A DNA stretch of 64,000 nt from Halomonas chromatireducens (GCF_001545155.1 NZ_CP014226.1:1858846-1922845); one strand, 5' to 3'. Shown: positions 6,922-15,134, counted from the first letter of the stretch. The notes: generated from the letters alone by a model not told the origin. Numbers and translations: made by a program.

Positions 6922-7117
6922 ATGCCCCGCTTCAAGCTCTACAACCATGATCAAAACGCCATGGTGGTGAATCCACTACCAAAATCAGCTCCAACCCGGT
7001 ACCCTTGAGCACGCAGTGCATTACCTGATCGAGCATAAACTCGACTTGTCGGTTTTCCATCCCAGGTATCGCAACGACACGACAGGTCGGCTGGTCTATG
7101 ATGCAGTTATTCTATAA
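6922..7117 (+). pseudogene. IS1182-type transposase, N-terminal fragment with frameshift
   Basis: The ATG at 6922 opens MPRFKLYNHDQNAMVV, then one extra base shifts the frame. The continuation in the other frame reads HYQNQLQPGTLEHAVHYL and on to GRLVYDAVIL, then a stop at 7117. This is the conserved beginning of IS1182-family transposases, which are about 450 aa; over 80% is missing. The left edge of the element is probably at about 6850, where attC 7 breaks off. The remnant cannot move by itself. It marks an old insertion and deletion next to the Rho-like gene. Confidence 0.75.
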
Positions 7118-7149
7118 ATTCAGGTTATTCAAGGTGATTCATCGACATT

Positions 7150-8109
7150 ATGGCGAGAAAAATACTAGCTTTGAAAGTGAAAAAGCAGATAGATGCCAAG
7201 CCCGCCGACGAAGTTGCAGATCAATTCCCTGAAGATTCCGAAAAACGTTTTTTAAATGGAGTCGCTATTCATCCTTCCCCACGCATTTATTTAGAGCTAG
7301 GTTCTAATCAGCGTAGTGTGCGAGCGATGGATTTAATTACACCAATTGGGATGGGGCAACGAGGGTTGATTGTTGCGCCGCCAGGCTCTGGCAAAACGAC
7401 GATGTTAAAACATATCTGTCAGGCCGTGGCAGAAGCTTATCCTGACATAAAGCTGTATGCCTTGCTTATTGATGAGCGCCCTGAAGAAGTGACAGATTTT
7501 AAGCGCAGTGTTGCGGCAGAAGTACATGCATCGTCTTCAGATGAAAGCTACACACAACATGTAAGTGTGGCGGATAAGCTTCTTGAGACAGCTCGTAAGC
7601 AAGCAGGCGACGGTCATAATGTGATGATTGTGATTGATTCTCTTACGAGACTCTCGCGGGTTCATAATGCCGAGCAGCGAAGCAATGGTCGCACTATGTC
7701 GGGTGGGCTGGATACCCGAGCGTTGGAAATACCACGCAAACTGTTTGGCGCCGCGAGAAAGATTGAAAATGGCGGATCGCTCACCATTCTGGCCACCGTG
7801 CTGGTGGATACGGGAAGCCGTATGGATCAGGTGATTTTCGAGGAGTTCAAAGGCACGGGCAATATGGAAATCGTGTTATCACGGGAAGTGGCAAATCAAC
7901 GGATTTTTCCTGCGATAGATATTGCCAAAAGCAGCACCCGTCGAGAAGAGATTTTGATTGATGCAAGAGATATTGAAAAAGTAAGGGCGTTGCGTAGAGC
8001 TTTGACAAGTCTTAAGCCAGCAGAAGGTGCGCAGAAGTTACTTGAATTATTGGAAAAATATCCAACGAATGCCGAGCTATTAGATATTTTTCACCAGCCT
8101 AATGGTTAG
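7150..8109 (+). CDS. Rho-like hexameric ATPase lacking the N-terminal RNA-binding domain
   Basis: 319 aa against about 420 for true Rho. The C-terminal RecA-like motor is complete: Walker A APPGSGKTT (about residues 77-85), LLIDERPEEVTDF, Walker B VMIVIDSLTRLSR, the Q-loop segment TMSGGLDTRAL, FGAARKIENGGSLTILAT, the R-loop segment DTGSRMDQVIFEEFKGTGNME, and the Arg-finger region STRREE. The first 45 residues are short and charged and replace the helix bundle plus cold-shock fold that form Rho's primary RNA site; a stop codon at 7135 excludes a longer form. It could assemble, bind RNA in the central pore and hydrolyse ATP, but without normal loading. A modulator of Rho, a helicase or a phage/plasmid-derived factor are all possible. 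The AT-rich sequence beside an IS remnant suggests transfer. Confidence 0.8.
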   Translation: MARKILALKVKKQIDAKPADEVADQFPEDSEKRFLNGVAIHPSPRIYLELGSNQRSVRAMDLITPIGMGQRGLIVAPPGSGKTTMLKHICQAVAEAYPDIKLYALLIDERPEEVTDFKRSVAAEVHASSSDESYTQHVSVADKLLETARKQAGDGHNVMIVIDSLTRLSRVHNAEQRSNGRTMSGGLDTRALEIPRKLFGAARKIENGGSLTILATVLVDTGSRMDQVIFEEFKGTGNMEIVLSREVANQRIFPAIDIAKSSTRREEILIDARDIEKVRALRRALTSLKPAEGAQKLLELLEKYPTNAELLDIFHQPNG

Positions 8110-8188
8110 AGAGAAATGTAGGTAGCCGCTGCAAGGAACTCGTCGATAAGCGACAATTTAGCGGGACACCAAACTCGGAGTAAATGGC

Positions 8189-8749
8189 ATGGGACTTCTA
8201 ACCTTCAGTCTCAACGTCACCCTGGACGGCTGCGTCGACCACGAGGAAGGCATCGCCGACGACGAGACACACGCCTTCTTCACCCGCCTCATGGACGAGA
8301 GTGGGGCGATGCTGTGGGGCCGCGTCACCTACGAGATGATGGAGGGCTACTGGCCGGCGGTCGCTCGCGGCGATGAGGAGGCGCCGCCAGCGATGCGCGA
8401 GTGGGCGGTCAAGCTGGAGGCCAAGCCGAAGTACGTGGTGTCGTCGACGCGAACGGACTTCCCGTGGACCAACAGCCACCACATCGCCGGTGACCTGTGC
8501 ACGAACGTGCAGAAGCTCAAGGACGCAACCCCTGCCGGCGTGCTCCTCGGTAGCGGCAAGCTCGCGACCGAGCTGGACCGGCTGGATCTGATCGACGCGT
8601 ACAAGTTCCTCGTCCACCCCAGGATCGCCGGCCACGGCCCGACCCTGTACGAGAGCGGGCTGCCCGGCACGCGACGGCTCGAGTTGATCTCGGCGAAGCC
8701 GCTCCGGAGCGGCGCGGTCGCCATGCACTACCGGCGCGAGAGCGGCTAA
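8189..8749 (+). CDS. Dihydrofolate reductase-family (RibD C-terminal) protein
   Basis: 186 aa. The family pattern is visible as SLNVTLDGCVDH at the start, LWGRVTYEMMEGYW, KYVVSSTRTDFPW and GVLLGSGKLATELDRLDLIDAYKFLVHP. This RibD-C fold binds NADPH and is common in small stand-alone bacterial reductases of unknown substrate; it is distinct from FolA. A CGGAG lies before the ATG. The gene is GC-rich, unlike the Rho-like gene just upstream. Its stop codon overlaps a truncated attC, so it may be a cassette from a GC-rich source or a gene left beside a decayed site. Confidence 0.75.
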   Translation: MGLLTFSLNVTLDGCVDHEEGIADDETHAFFTRLMDESGAMLWGRVTYEMMEGYWPAVARGDEEAPPAMREWAVKLEAKPKYVVSSTRTDFPWTNSHHIAGDLCTNVQKLKDATPAGVLLGSGKLATELDRLDLIDAYKFLVHPRIAGHGPTLYESGLPGTRRLELISAKPLRSGAVAMHYRRESG

Positions 8750-8781
8750 CTCCAAACCGGCCCGTGAGCCGGGCGTTAACC
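8744..8781 (+). repeat. Truncated attC-like site 8
   Basis: GGCTAAC at 8744 and GTTAACC at 8775 pair, with CCGGC/GCCGG inside. The right 28 bases match the right half of attC 3 (4338-4412) with two differences, while the left half is absent. It is either a minimal or a deleted site and may no longer recombine well. Confidence 0.6.
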
Positions 8782-8861
8782 ACCACCCCTGTCGATTTCG
8801 ATCAGCTCCGTTCGACATTAGCTTGCCACCCACAGCAATCACCCACTGAAGGGAGCTAATG

Positions 8862-9347
8862 ATGAAGCACATGACAAAGAACACGATCTGCCTTTGGTAC
8901 GATGACGCCGCTGAGGAAGCCGCGCAATTTTATGCCGAGACATTCCCTGATTCCTCGATCGACGCGGTGCACCGAGCGCCTGGGGATTACCCAGCGGGGA
9001 AGGAAGGGAGCGTCTTGACGGTGGAGTTCACCGTGCTGGGCGTTGCGTGCCTGGGGCTGAACGGTGGGCCTATGTTCAAGCACAGCGAGGCGTTCTCGTT
9101 TCAGGTGGCGACCGAAGACCAGGAGGAGACGGATCGCTACTGGAACGCCATCGTCGGCAATGGCGGGGAGGAGAGCCAATGCGGGTGGTGCAAGGACAAG
9201 TGGGGCATCTCCTGGCAGATTACGCCGATCGCGCTGACGAAAGCCTTCACCAGCCCCGACCGCGCCGCCGCCAAGCGAGCGTTCGATGCCATGATGACGA
9301 TGAGGAAAATCGACATCGCCAAGATCGAGGCCGCCTTTCGCGGCTGA
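8862..9347 (+). CDS. VOC-family protein, PhnB/3-demethylubiquinone-methyltransferase-like
   Basis: 161 aa. It begins TKNTICLWYDDAAEEAAQFYAETFPDS and contains GLNGGPMFKHSEAFSFQV and GGEESQCGWCKDKWGISWQITP, the marks of the PhnB-like branch of the vicinal oxygen chelate superfamily. These proteins are often annotated as methyltransferase-related, but their reaction is generally unknown. ATGs at 8859, 8862 and 8871 are possible; GGGAG at 8851 favours 8862. No attC follows, and an intrinsic terminator at 9394 ends the unit, so this is either the last accessory gene or the first core gene. Confidence 0.75.
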   Translation: MKHMTKNTICLWYDDAAEEAAQFYAETFPDSSIDAVHRAPGDYPAGKEGSVLTVEFTVLGVACLGLNGGPMFKHSEAFSFQVATEDQEETDRYWNAIVGNGGEESQCGWCKDKWGISWQITPIALTKAFTSPDRAAAKRAFDAMMTMRKIDIAKIEAAFRG

Positions 9348-9393
9348 GATGAAGGTAGGCTACCGACAATTAGCCGACATTCGCGACTTACCC

Positions 9394-9435
9394 AAAGCCG
9401 CCGACGCTATCCCAGCGTAGGCGGCTTTTTCTTTT
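9394..9435 (+). terminator. Intrinsic terminator between convergent VOC gene and nirD
   Basis: AAAGCCGCC-g-ACGCT-atccc-AGCGT-a-GGCGGCTTT followed by TTCTTTT. The stem is strong. The A-run before the left arm is short, so the terminator works mainly on the plus strand, though it may also serve nirD on the other. Confidence 0.88.
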
Positions 9436-9450
9436 CCAATGGCTGAAACC

Positions 9451-9822
9451 TCAGGCCTCGATCCACACCTCATCGCCCTTGAAGCTTACCTTCCAGGTGC
9501 GCAGCGCTACGCTGTCGTCTTCCAGGCACTGGCCGTCTTCCAGGCGGAAGTGCTGCTTGTAGATCGGCGAGGCGACGACGAGCTGGCCCTTGATATCGCC
9601 GACGATGCCGCGGGCGATGACGTTGGCGTGGGAGAAGGGGTCGTGGTGGTCGATGGCGTATAGCTCCTGCTCGTACCCCGGCAAATAGAATATGGCGGCT
9701 TGTGCCGGGCCTTCCGGGGTTTCCACCCAGGCGGCAATACCGGAGTAGGGCACCAGGTCGGCGCGGGTGCAGAGGGTTTGCCAGGTCTGGGTCATGGTCT
9801 TGGCCGCAATTGCTGAACTCAT
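9451..9822 (-). CDS. nirD: Assimilatory nitrite reductase, small subunit
   Basis: 123 aa. It carries the Rieske-like fold typical of NirD (WQTLCTRADLVPYSGIAAWV, YAIDHHDPFSHANVIARGIVGD, FRLEDGQCL). NirD lacks the iron ligands of true Rieske proteins, and here too the Cys-x-His pairs are not seen. The subunit supports NirB in reducing nitrite to ammonia with NADH. I chose the start at 9822 because GGAG lies nine bases before it; the frame could extend further without a ribosome site. It is the last gene of the unit running leftward from 13815 and lies 148 bp after nirB. Confidence 0.9.
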   Translation of the reverse strand: MSSAIAAKTMTQTWQTLCTRADLVPYSGIAAWVETPEGPAQAAIFYLPGYEQELYAIDHHDPFSHANVIARGIVGDIKGQLVVASPIYKQHFRLEDGQCLEDDSVALRTWKVSFKGDEVWIEA

Positions 9823-9970
9823 TTTTTTAATCTCCAGATTCGTTTCGGGAAATCGGCGAGCGGGATGAAGCGCTAGGCGCGCGGCGGACCGAAGGCGAGA
9901 CATAACGTGGGGTTAGGCGAGCCTTCGGGGTGCCGCGCAACAACGCGATTCGCTCGCGCAGCGATTTCCA

Positions 9971-12502
9971 TTAGGCCGGGCGAAGCTGGCCGCGCTCAGT
10001 GGTGTAAATAATGTCCGGGTCCGGGCGCGCGTCGTTAACGAAGCTGCGGAAGCGCTTGAGCTTCTCCGGGTCGCTGATGGCGTTGGCCCATTCGCATTCG
10101 TAGGCGTCGATGACGGTCTGCATCTGCCGGTCGAGCTCTTCGCCGATGCCGAGGCTGTCCTCGAGGATCACCTCCTTGAGGTAGTCCAGCCCGCCGTCCA
10201 GGTTCTCGCGCCATACCGAGGTGCGCTGCAGGCGGTCGGCGGTGCGGATGTAGAACATCAGGAAGCGGTCGATGATGCGGTAGAGCTGTTCGTCGGCGAG
10301 GTCGGTGGCGAACAGTTCGGCGTGGCGCGGGCGCATGCCGCCGTTGCCGCACACGTACAGGTTCCAGCCGTTCTCGGTGGCGATCACGCCGATGTCCTTG
10401 CTCTGGGCCTCGGCGCATTCGCGGGTGCAGCCGGAAACGCCGAACTTGATCTTGTGCGGGGCGCGCAGGCCCTTGTAGCGGTGCTCCAGCTGGATCGCCA
10501 TGCCCACGCTGTCCTGCACGCCGTAGCGGCACCAGGTGCTGCCGACGCAGGACTTCACGGTACGCAGCGACTTGCCGTAGGCGTGGCCGGTCTCGAAGCC
10601 GGCTTCGATCAGCTCGCCCCAAATCGCCGGCAGGTCTTCCAGGCGGGCGCCGAACAGGTCGATGCGCTGGCCGCCGGTCACCTTGGTGTAGAGCGCGTAC
10701 TTCTGCGCCACCTGGCCCAGCACCACCAGCTTGTCAGGGGTAATCTCGCCGCCCGGCACGCGGGGAACGACGGAGTAGGTGCCGTTCTTCTGCATGTTGG
10801 CCATGAAGGTGTCGTTGGTGTCCTGCAGCGGGATGTGGGCCGCGTCGGTGATCGGCTCGTTGAAGCAGGAGGCGAGGATCGAGGCTACCGCCGGTTTGCA
10901 GATATCGCAGCCGAGCCTATGAGACTCCGCAGAGCCATGCTTTTCCATTAGCTCGCTGAAGGTCTTGATGCCCTCGACGCGGACGATGTCGTAGAGCTCC
11001 TGGCGGGTGTGGGCGAAGTGTTCGCAGATCGACTTGTCGACCTCCACGCCGCGGGCCTCCAGCTCGTGGTCGACCACGCTCTTGAGCAGTGCGGCGCAGC
11101 CGCCGCAGCCGGTGCTGGCCTTGGTTTCACCCTTCACCGCGCCGAGATCGACGGCGCCGGCATCCAGCGTCGCGCAGATGTCGCCCTTGGTCACGTTGTG
11201 ACAGGAGCAGATCATCGCGGTTTCCGGCAGGGCGTCGGGGCCCAGGGTGGGCGCGCCTTCGCTCGAGGGCAGGATCAGCGCGGCGGGGTCCTCGGGCAGG
11301 TCCATGCGGTTGGCGTAGTACTGCAGCAGGGTGTCGTAGTAGCTGTTGTCGCCGACCAGCATGGCGCCGACCAGGCGCTTGCCGTCGCTGGAGACCACCA
11401 GCTTGCGATACTGCTGCTTGATCGGATCAAGGAAGCGGAACATGCGTGCGCCGGGGGTGCGGTCGCCGTGGGCGTCTCCGATGGAGCCCACGTCCACGCC
11501 CATCAGCTTGAGCTTGGTACTCATGTCGGCGCCCTTGAAGCTGCCGTCCTGGCTGCCGCTGGCCGTGGCGAGCAGGGTGGCGGCGGCGGCCTTGGCCATT
11601 TGGTAGCCGGGGGCCACCAGGCCGAAGATGCTGTTGTTCCACAGCGCCACTTCACCCACGGCGAGAATCGCCGGGTCGTTGGTCAGGCAGCGGTCGTCGA
11701 TCACCACGCCGCCGCGCTCGCCGATCTCCAGGCCGCAGTCCCGGGCCAGGTCGTCGCGGGGGCGAATGCCGGCGGAGAACACGATCAGGTCGGTCTCCAG
11801 CACCTTGTCGTCCTGGAACACCATGCGGTGGCGGCTGGCTTCGCCGTCGACGATCTCCTGGGTGGCACGGCCGGTCAGCACCTGCACGCCCAGCGACTCG
11901 ATCTTCTCGCGCAGCAGCTCGCCGCCTTCGCTGTCGACCTGCATCGGCATCAGCCGGGGGGCGAACTCGACCACGGCGGTGTCCAGGTTGAGGCCGCGCA
12001 GGGCGTTGGCGGCTTCCAGGCCGAGCAGGCCGCCGCCCACCACCACGCCGGTATTGGCGGTTTCGGCCATGGCGCGAATGGCGTCGAGATCCTCCAGGGT
12101 ACGGTAGACCAGGCAGCCTTCCCGGTCGTTGCCGGGGATCGGCGGCACGAAGGGATAGGAGCCGGTGGCCAGCACCAGGCGGTCGTAGGCGTAGCGGCCC
12201 TGGGGTGTCGTCACCTCGCTCTTGTCGCGGTCGATGGCGGTGACCGCCTCGGAAAGGCGCAGGGCAATGCCGTGCTCGGCGTAGTACTCGGCGGTGGAGA
12301 GGGCCAGCGAGTCGGCGTCGCGGCCGCTGAAGTACTCGGAGAGGTGAACCCGGTCGTAGGCCAGGTGGCGCTCCTCGCCGAACACGGTGATCTCATAGTG
12401 CTCGGTGGCGCCCTGTTCGACCAGTTGCTCGACCAGGTGGTGGCCGACCATGCCGTTACCGATGACGATCAACTGGGATTTGGTGGCGTTAGGCGTGTTC
12501 AT
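9971..12502 (-). CDS. nirB: Assimilatory NADH nitrite reductase, large subunit
   Basis: 843 aa, a normal length. The N-terminal FAD/NAD module opens VIGNGMVGHHLVEQL and has a second Rossmann motif VVGGGLLGLEAAN (about 145-157). A BFD-type [2Fe-2S] domain follows with CSCHNVTKGDI and TGCGGC. The C-terminal siroheme/[4Fe-4S] half has TGGQRIDLFGA and the cluster cysteines in CVGSTWC and GCTREC. Electrons pass from NADH through FAD and the iron-sulfur clusters to siroheme, where nitrite is reduced to ammonium in the cytoplasm. The start codon overlaps the stop of the upstream reductase gene (ATGA), so the two are translationally coupled. Siroheme is made by CobA at 18904, among others. Confidence 0.95.
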   Translation of the reverse strand: MNTPNATKSQLIVIGNGMVGHHLVEQLVEQGATEHYEITVFGEERHLAYDRVHLSEYFSGRDADSLALSTAEYYAEHGIALRLSEAVTAIDRDKSEVTTPQGRYAYDRLVLATGSYPFVPPIPGNDREGCLVYRTLEDLDAIRAMAETANTGVVVGGGLLGLEAANALRGLNLDTAVVEFAPRLMPMQVDSEGGELLREKIESLGVQVLTGRATQEIVDGEASRHRMVFQDDKVLETDLIVFSAGIRPRDDLARDCGLEIGERGGVVIDDRCLTNDPAILAVGEVALWNNSIFGLVAPGYQMAKAAAATLLATASGSQDGSFKGADMSTKLKLMGVDVGSIGDAHGDRTPGARMFRFLDPIKQQYRKLVVSSDGKRLVGAMLVGDNSYYDTLLQYYANRMDLPEDPAALILPSSEGAPTLGPDALPETAMICSCHNVTKGDICATLDAGAVDLGAVKGETKASTGCGGCAALLKSVVDHELEARGVEVDKSICEHFAHTRQELYDIVRVEGIKTFSELMEKHGSAESHRLGCDICKPAVASILASCFNEPITDAAHIPLQDTNDTFMANMQKNGTYSVVPRVPGGEITPDKLVVLGQVAQKYALYTKVTGGQRIDLFGARLEDLPAIWGELIEAGFETGHAYGKSLRTVKSCVGSTWCRYGVQDSVGMAIQLEHRYKGLRAPHKIKFGVSGCTRECAEAQSKDIGVIATENGWNLYVCGNGGMRPRHAELFATDLADEQLYRIIDRFLMFYIRTADRLQRTSVWRENLDGGLDYLKEVILEDSLGIGEELDRQMQTVIDAYECEWANAISDPEKLKRFRSFVNDARPDPDIIYTTERGQLRPA

Positions 12503-13815
12503 GCGGCCTCCTTGACGGGGCGTTCCGGAGAGTCTGGATTGGCGTGTTCGTGAAGCAGGGCGTCGGCATCGGCGGCGCCCAGCAGCAGGGCCTGACGGCA
12601 GGGGCCGAGGTCGGTGCCGGCCAGCGAGTGTTCGAAGTACCAGGGGCCCATGGCGGTATCACCGTAGAGAACGGCACCGACGATGTGCCCGTCGCACAGC
12701 AGCAGGCGGCGATAGTCGCCCTGCAGCGGGTCGCGGTAGGTGAGCACGTCGTGGTCGGGTTCCGCCTCGGTGGGGCCGAAGGCGTAGAGCGATACGCCGC
12801 TCACCTTGAGCTTGGTGGCACAGGGCGTCTCCACGTAGCCTGCCGTCGGCTCGCCGGCCAGATGCGCGGCCAGGACCTCGACCTGCTTCCAGATGGGTTC
12901 CACCAGGCCGAAGGTATTGCCCTGGAATTCGCAGCATTCGCCCAGGGCGTGGATGGCCGGCTCAGAGGTGGTAAGGGTCTCGTCGACGACGATGGCGCGG
13001 TTGACCTCGAGCCCGGCCACCTGGCCCAGTTCCTTGTTGGGCGTGATGCCAATGGCCACCACCACGCACTCGGCCGGGAGCCAGTGTCCGTCGCTCAGCA
13101 TGGCGCCGGTGACATGGCCCTGGTCGTCTCCGGTCAGGTGGTCCAGGCCGGCATCGGTATGGATGTCGAGGCCGCGGCTGCAGAGCTCGGCTTCGAGCAA
13201 CCGGGCGGCGGTGATGTCCAACTGACGGTTCATCAGCCGGTCGTCACGCTGGATCAGGCTCACGTTCATGCCACGCTTGGCTTGGCCCTGTTTCCGCAGG
13301 CCTTCGGCGGCTTCCAGGCCCAGCAGGCCGCCGCCGATCACTACGGCACTGCCGCCGGCTTGCGCGGCACGTGTCAGGGCCTCGGCATCGTTCAGGTCGC
13401 GAAAGACGTGGACGCCGGCAAGCGTGAGCCCGGGAATGGGCGGCATCGCCGGGCGTGAGCCGGTGGCCAGCACCAGGCGGTCATAGTCGAGGGTGCGGCC
13501 GGCGTCAGTGGTCAGGCGGCGCGATTGGCGGTCGATGTTGGTGACCCGCTCACCGAGAACCAGGTCGATCCGCTGTTCGGCATACCAGCCGGCATCGCGC
13601 AGCGTCAGCGCGTCGCGCTCCATCTCGCCGGCCAGTAGCGGCGAGAGCAGTATACGGTTGTAGGCTGGCTGCGGCTCCTCGCCGATCACGGTGATACGCA
13701 GCGACAGGGCCGGCCGCTTGGCCAGGGCTTCAACCAGCCGGTGGCCAGCCATCCCGTTGCCGATGATCACGAGATGCTCGAGCGTGGCCGACTGGGGTGC
13801 GGACTGTGGGTGCAT
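12499..13815 (-). CDS. FAD/NAD-dependent reductase of nitrate assimilation (NasC-like or NirB N-terminal-like)
   Basis: 438 aa, with the same fold as the N-terminal half of NirB: LVIIGNGMAGHRLVEAL for FAD, VVIGGGLLGLEAAEGL for NAD and AIHALGECCEF near the FAD ribityl site. It stops before any BFD or siroheme domain. In Klebsiella the comparable NasC passes electrons from NADH to nitrate reductase NasA, and that role is likely here because no other reductase partner for NasA is in the window; this remains inference. The start at 13815 has GGAGGTG eight bases upstream. The preceding leader holds a terminator and a hexaloop hairpin, so the whole unit reductase-nirB-nirD seems to be under antitermination. 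Confidence 0.85.
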   Translation of the reverse strand: MHPQSAPQSATLEHLVIIGNGMAGHRLVEALAKRPALSLRITVIGEEPQPAYNRILLSPLLAGEMERDALTLRDAGWYAEQRIDLVLGERVTNIDRQSRRLTTDAGRTLDYDRLVLATGSRPAMPPIPGLTLAGVHVFRDLNDAEALTRAAQAGGSAVVIGGGLLGLEAAEGLRKQGQAKRGMNVSLIQRDDRLMNRQLDITAARLLEAELCSRGLDIHTDAGLDHLTGDDQGHVTGAMLSDGHWLPAECVVVAIGITPNKELGQVAGLEVNRAIVVDETLTTSEPAIHALGECCEFQGNTFGLVEPIWKQVEVLAAHLAGEPTAGYVETPCATKLKVSGVSLYAFGPTEAEPDHDVLTYRDPLQGDYRRLLLCDGHIVGAVLYGDTAMGPWYFEHSLAGTDLGPCRQALLLGAADADALLHEHANPDSPERPVKEAA

Positions 13816-13853
13816 GTAGTGACACCTCCGAAGCAGGTAAGAAAGCAGCGGCA

Positions 13854-13905
13854 CAAAAAGAAGACGCTCCATCACGACCCCGCCTGGGGTGTGCTGGAGC
13901 GTCTT
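13854..13905 (-). terminator. Leader intrinsic terminator (attenuator) of the reductase-nirBD unit
   Basis: On the minus strand AAGACGCTCCA and TGGAGCGTCTT form an 11-bp perfect outer stem, with CAC/GTG and CCCC/GGGG pairs inside, followed by CTTTTT. It sits about 40 bases before the start codon, so it must be overcome for expression. Its left arm starts a few bases after the hexaloop hairpin at 13928-13945. Confidence 0.88.
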
Positions 13906-13927
13906 CGCCCGTTGCTACTGTTCGAGA

Positions 13928-13945
13928 GCGACCGCCATTGATCGC
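13928..13945 (-). promoter_or_regulatory. ANTAR-target-type hairpin in the reductase-nirBD leader
   Basis: Minus-strand GCGATC-AATGGC-GGTCGC: a 6-bp stem closing a six-base loop with A at position 1 and G at position 4, the feature known for RNA bound by ANTAR antiterminators such as NasT. It begins about 8 bases after the expected transcription start. I could not find an equally good second hairpin. Confidence 0.65.
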
Positions 13946-13962
13946 GTAGTTGATGAGTACCA

Positions 13963-13978
13963 ATCAAGAAGCTGGCCA
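13963..13978 (-). promoter_or_regulatory. Sigma-54 promoter of the reductase-nirBD unit
   Basis: Minus strand TGGCCAGCTTCTTGAT: GG at -24, with GA in place of GC at -12, spacing correct. The predicted start is near 13952. It is weaker than the nasA and narK boxes, but its position relative to the hairpin is the same as at nasA. Confidence 0.55.
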
Positions 13979-14076
13979 AGATTCTCTTGATGTCAGTTTT
14001 ATTGTTTTATTTCAGATTCTTGGGAATGCCTTTCCAGAGGGGGTGTCCGGCGCTCAGCCGTTTCCGGTCGGCCGCC

Positions 14077-14093
14077 TGCACGTCACTGGTGCA
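14077..14093. promoter_or_regulatory. NtrC-like binding site upstream of the reductase-nirBD promoter
   Basis: TGCAC-gtcact-GGTGCA, which fits GCAC-N7-GTGC, the NtrC consensus. It lies about 100-115 bp upstream of the sigma-54 box and overlaps the last codons of nasS. Confidence 0.6.
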
Positions 14094-15120
14094 TGGCAGC
14101 ATCGAAATGCACAGGGGCGTAGCACTCGTGGAGCGTCGGGATGTCCAGGGCACGATCCAGGTGACGCAGGGAGCGGTCCAGCTGTTCGGCAATCCGACCC
14201 ATGGCGTCCACGTCGGGGCGCAGGATCCCGGGGCCGAACAGCCGCTGGTGAATCGGAGTGACGTCCAGGGGCAGGGTGTCGAGATGGCTCACCGAGCGGT
14301 CCAGGTAGGGCGGCAGGGCGAGCCACTCCAGCGCCTGGTGGCGGTTTTCGGGAGAGTCGGCGAGCCAGTCGCTGGCCGCCACCAGCGCCCGGATCAGGGC
14401 GGCAAGCGTGGCGGGGTAGTGGTGAGCCCAGGAGCGGGTCACGCCCAATACCTTCTCGGGGTGATCGGGCCACAGCTGGGCACCGCTGGCCACGAGCTGG
14501 CCGACACCCTGGTGCGCGGCCAGGCTGCCCCAGGGTTCGCCGGCGCAGAAGCCGTCGATCTGGCCTTCGCTGAGGGCCGCCACCATGCGCGGGGGCGGCA
14601 GGACGATCAGTTCCACGTCGCGGTCCGGATCGATGCCGCCCAGGCTGAGCCACTCCCGCAGCAGGTAGTGCTGGCACGAGAAGGGGTAGACCATGGCCAG
14701 CCGCGGGCGATGAGGGCCGCTGTGCTTACCGAGCCAGGCGCCGACGGCGCGTGCGCTGTCGGCCGGGTCGCTGCCCATGGCGGCACCGCTCTGCTGGCAG
14801 AGGGGTTCCGACAGCACGATGGCATTGCCGTTGCGGCTCAGGGTGATCGGCGCCAGGGCGTCGCAGGGCGCCCGCTCCAGCCCGAGACTCATGGCCAGCG
14901 GCATGGGCGAGAGCATCTGGGCGCCATCGAGCAGCCCGGCGGCCACCTTGTCGCGCAGGGTCGACCAGGCGTTCTCCCGTGACAGCGATACCTCGACCCC
15001 CTGTTCGGAAAAGAAGCCCTGTTCACGGGCGATGACCAGCAGGGCGGCATCCAGCAGCGGCACGAAGCCCAGGGTCAGGTGATTCAGCTCGGGTGTGGTG
15101 TGCATGTCCTGCGGATTCAT
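14083..15120 (-). CDS. nasS: Cytoplasmic nitrate/nitrite sensor
   Basis: 345 aa, an NrtA/CmpA-type periplasmic-binding fold without a signal peptide, which is the mark of NasS. Seen: LGFVPLLDAALLVIAREQGFF, the ligand-lobe segment DGFCAGEPWGSLA and DHPEKVLGVT. In known systems NasS holds NasT inactive and releases it when nitrate or nitrite binds. The start at 15120 has GAGGT six bases upstream. It follows nasT by 14 bases in the same direction, so nasT-nasS form an operon. The true nitrate transporter in the window is NarK, not an ABC system, which fits a pure sensor role. Confidence 0.9.
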   Translation of the reverse strand: MNPQDMHTTPELNHLTLGFVPLLDAALLVIAREQGFFSEQGVEVSLSRENAWSTLRDKVAAGLLDGAQMLSPMPLAMSLGLERAPCDALAPITLSRNGNAIVLSEPLCQQSGAAMGSDPADSARAVGAWLGKHSGPHRPRLAMVYPFSCQHYLLREWLSLGGIDPDRDVELIVLPPPRMVAALSEGQIDGFCAGEPWGSLAAHQGVGQLVASGAQLWPDHPEKVLGVTRSWAHHYPATLAALIRALVAASDWLADSPENRHQALEWLALPPYLDRSVSHLDTLPLDVTPIHQRLFGPGILRPDVDAMGRIAEQLDRSLRHLDRALDIPTLHECYAPVHFDAAMHQ

Positions 15121-15134
15121 GAATAGACCTCAGT

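Noticed and set aside
6850..7149. A working transposase in the IS1182-type remnant
   Set aside because: Only about 65 codons of the N-terminus remain and they contain a frameshift; no right end was found.
11009..12553. Long plus-strand frame of 514 codons across nirB
   Set aside because: It is antisense to a clear nirB, has a low-complexity composition rich in Ala, Gly, Val and His, and results from GC-rich codon bias.
13951..13970. TTGAT-N8-ATCAA in the nirBD leader as an FNR site
   Set aside because: The spacer is eight bases instead of four, and it overlaps the sigma-54 -12 region and the predicted start.
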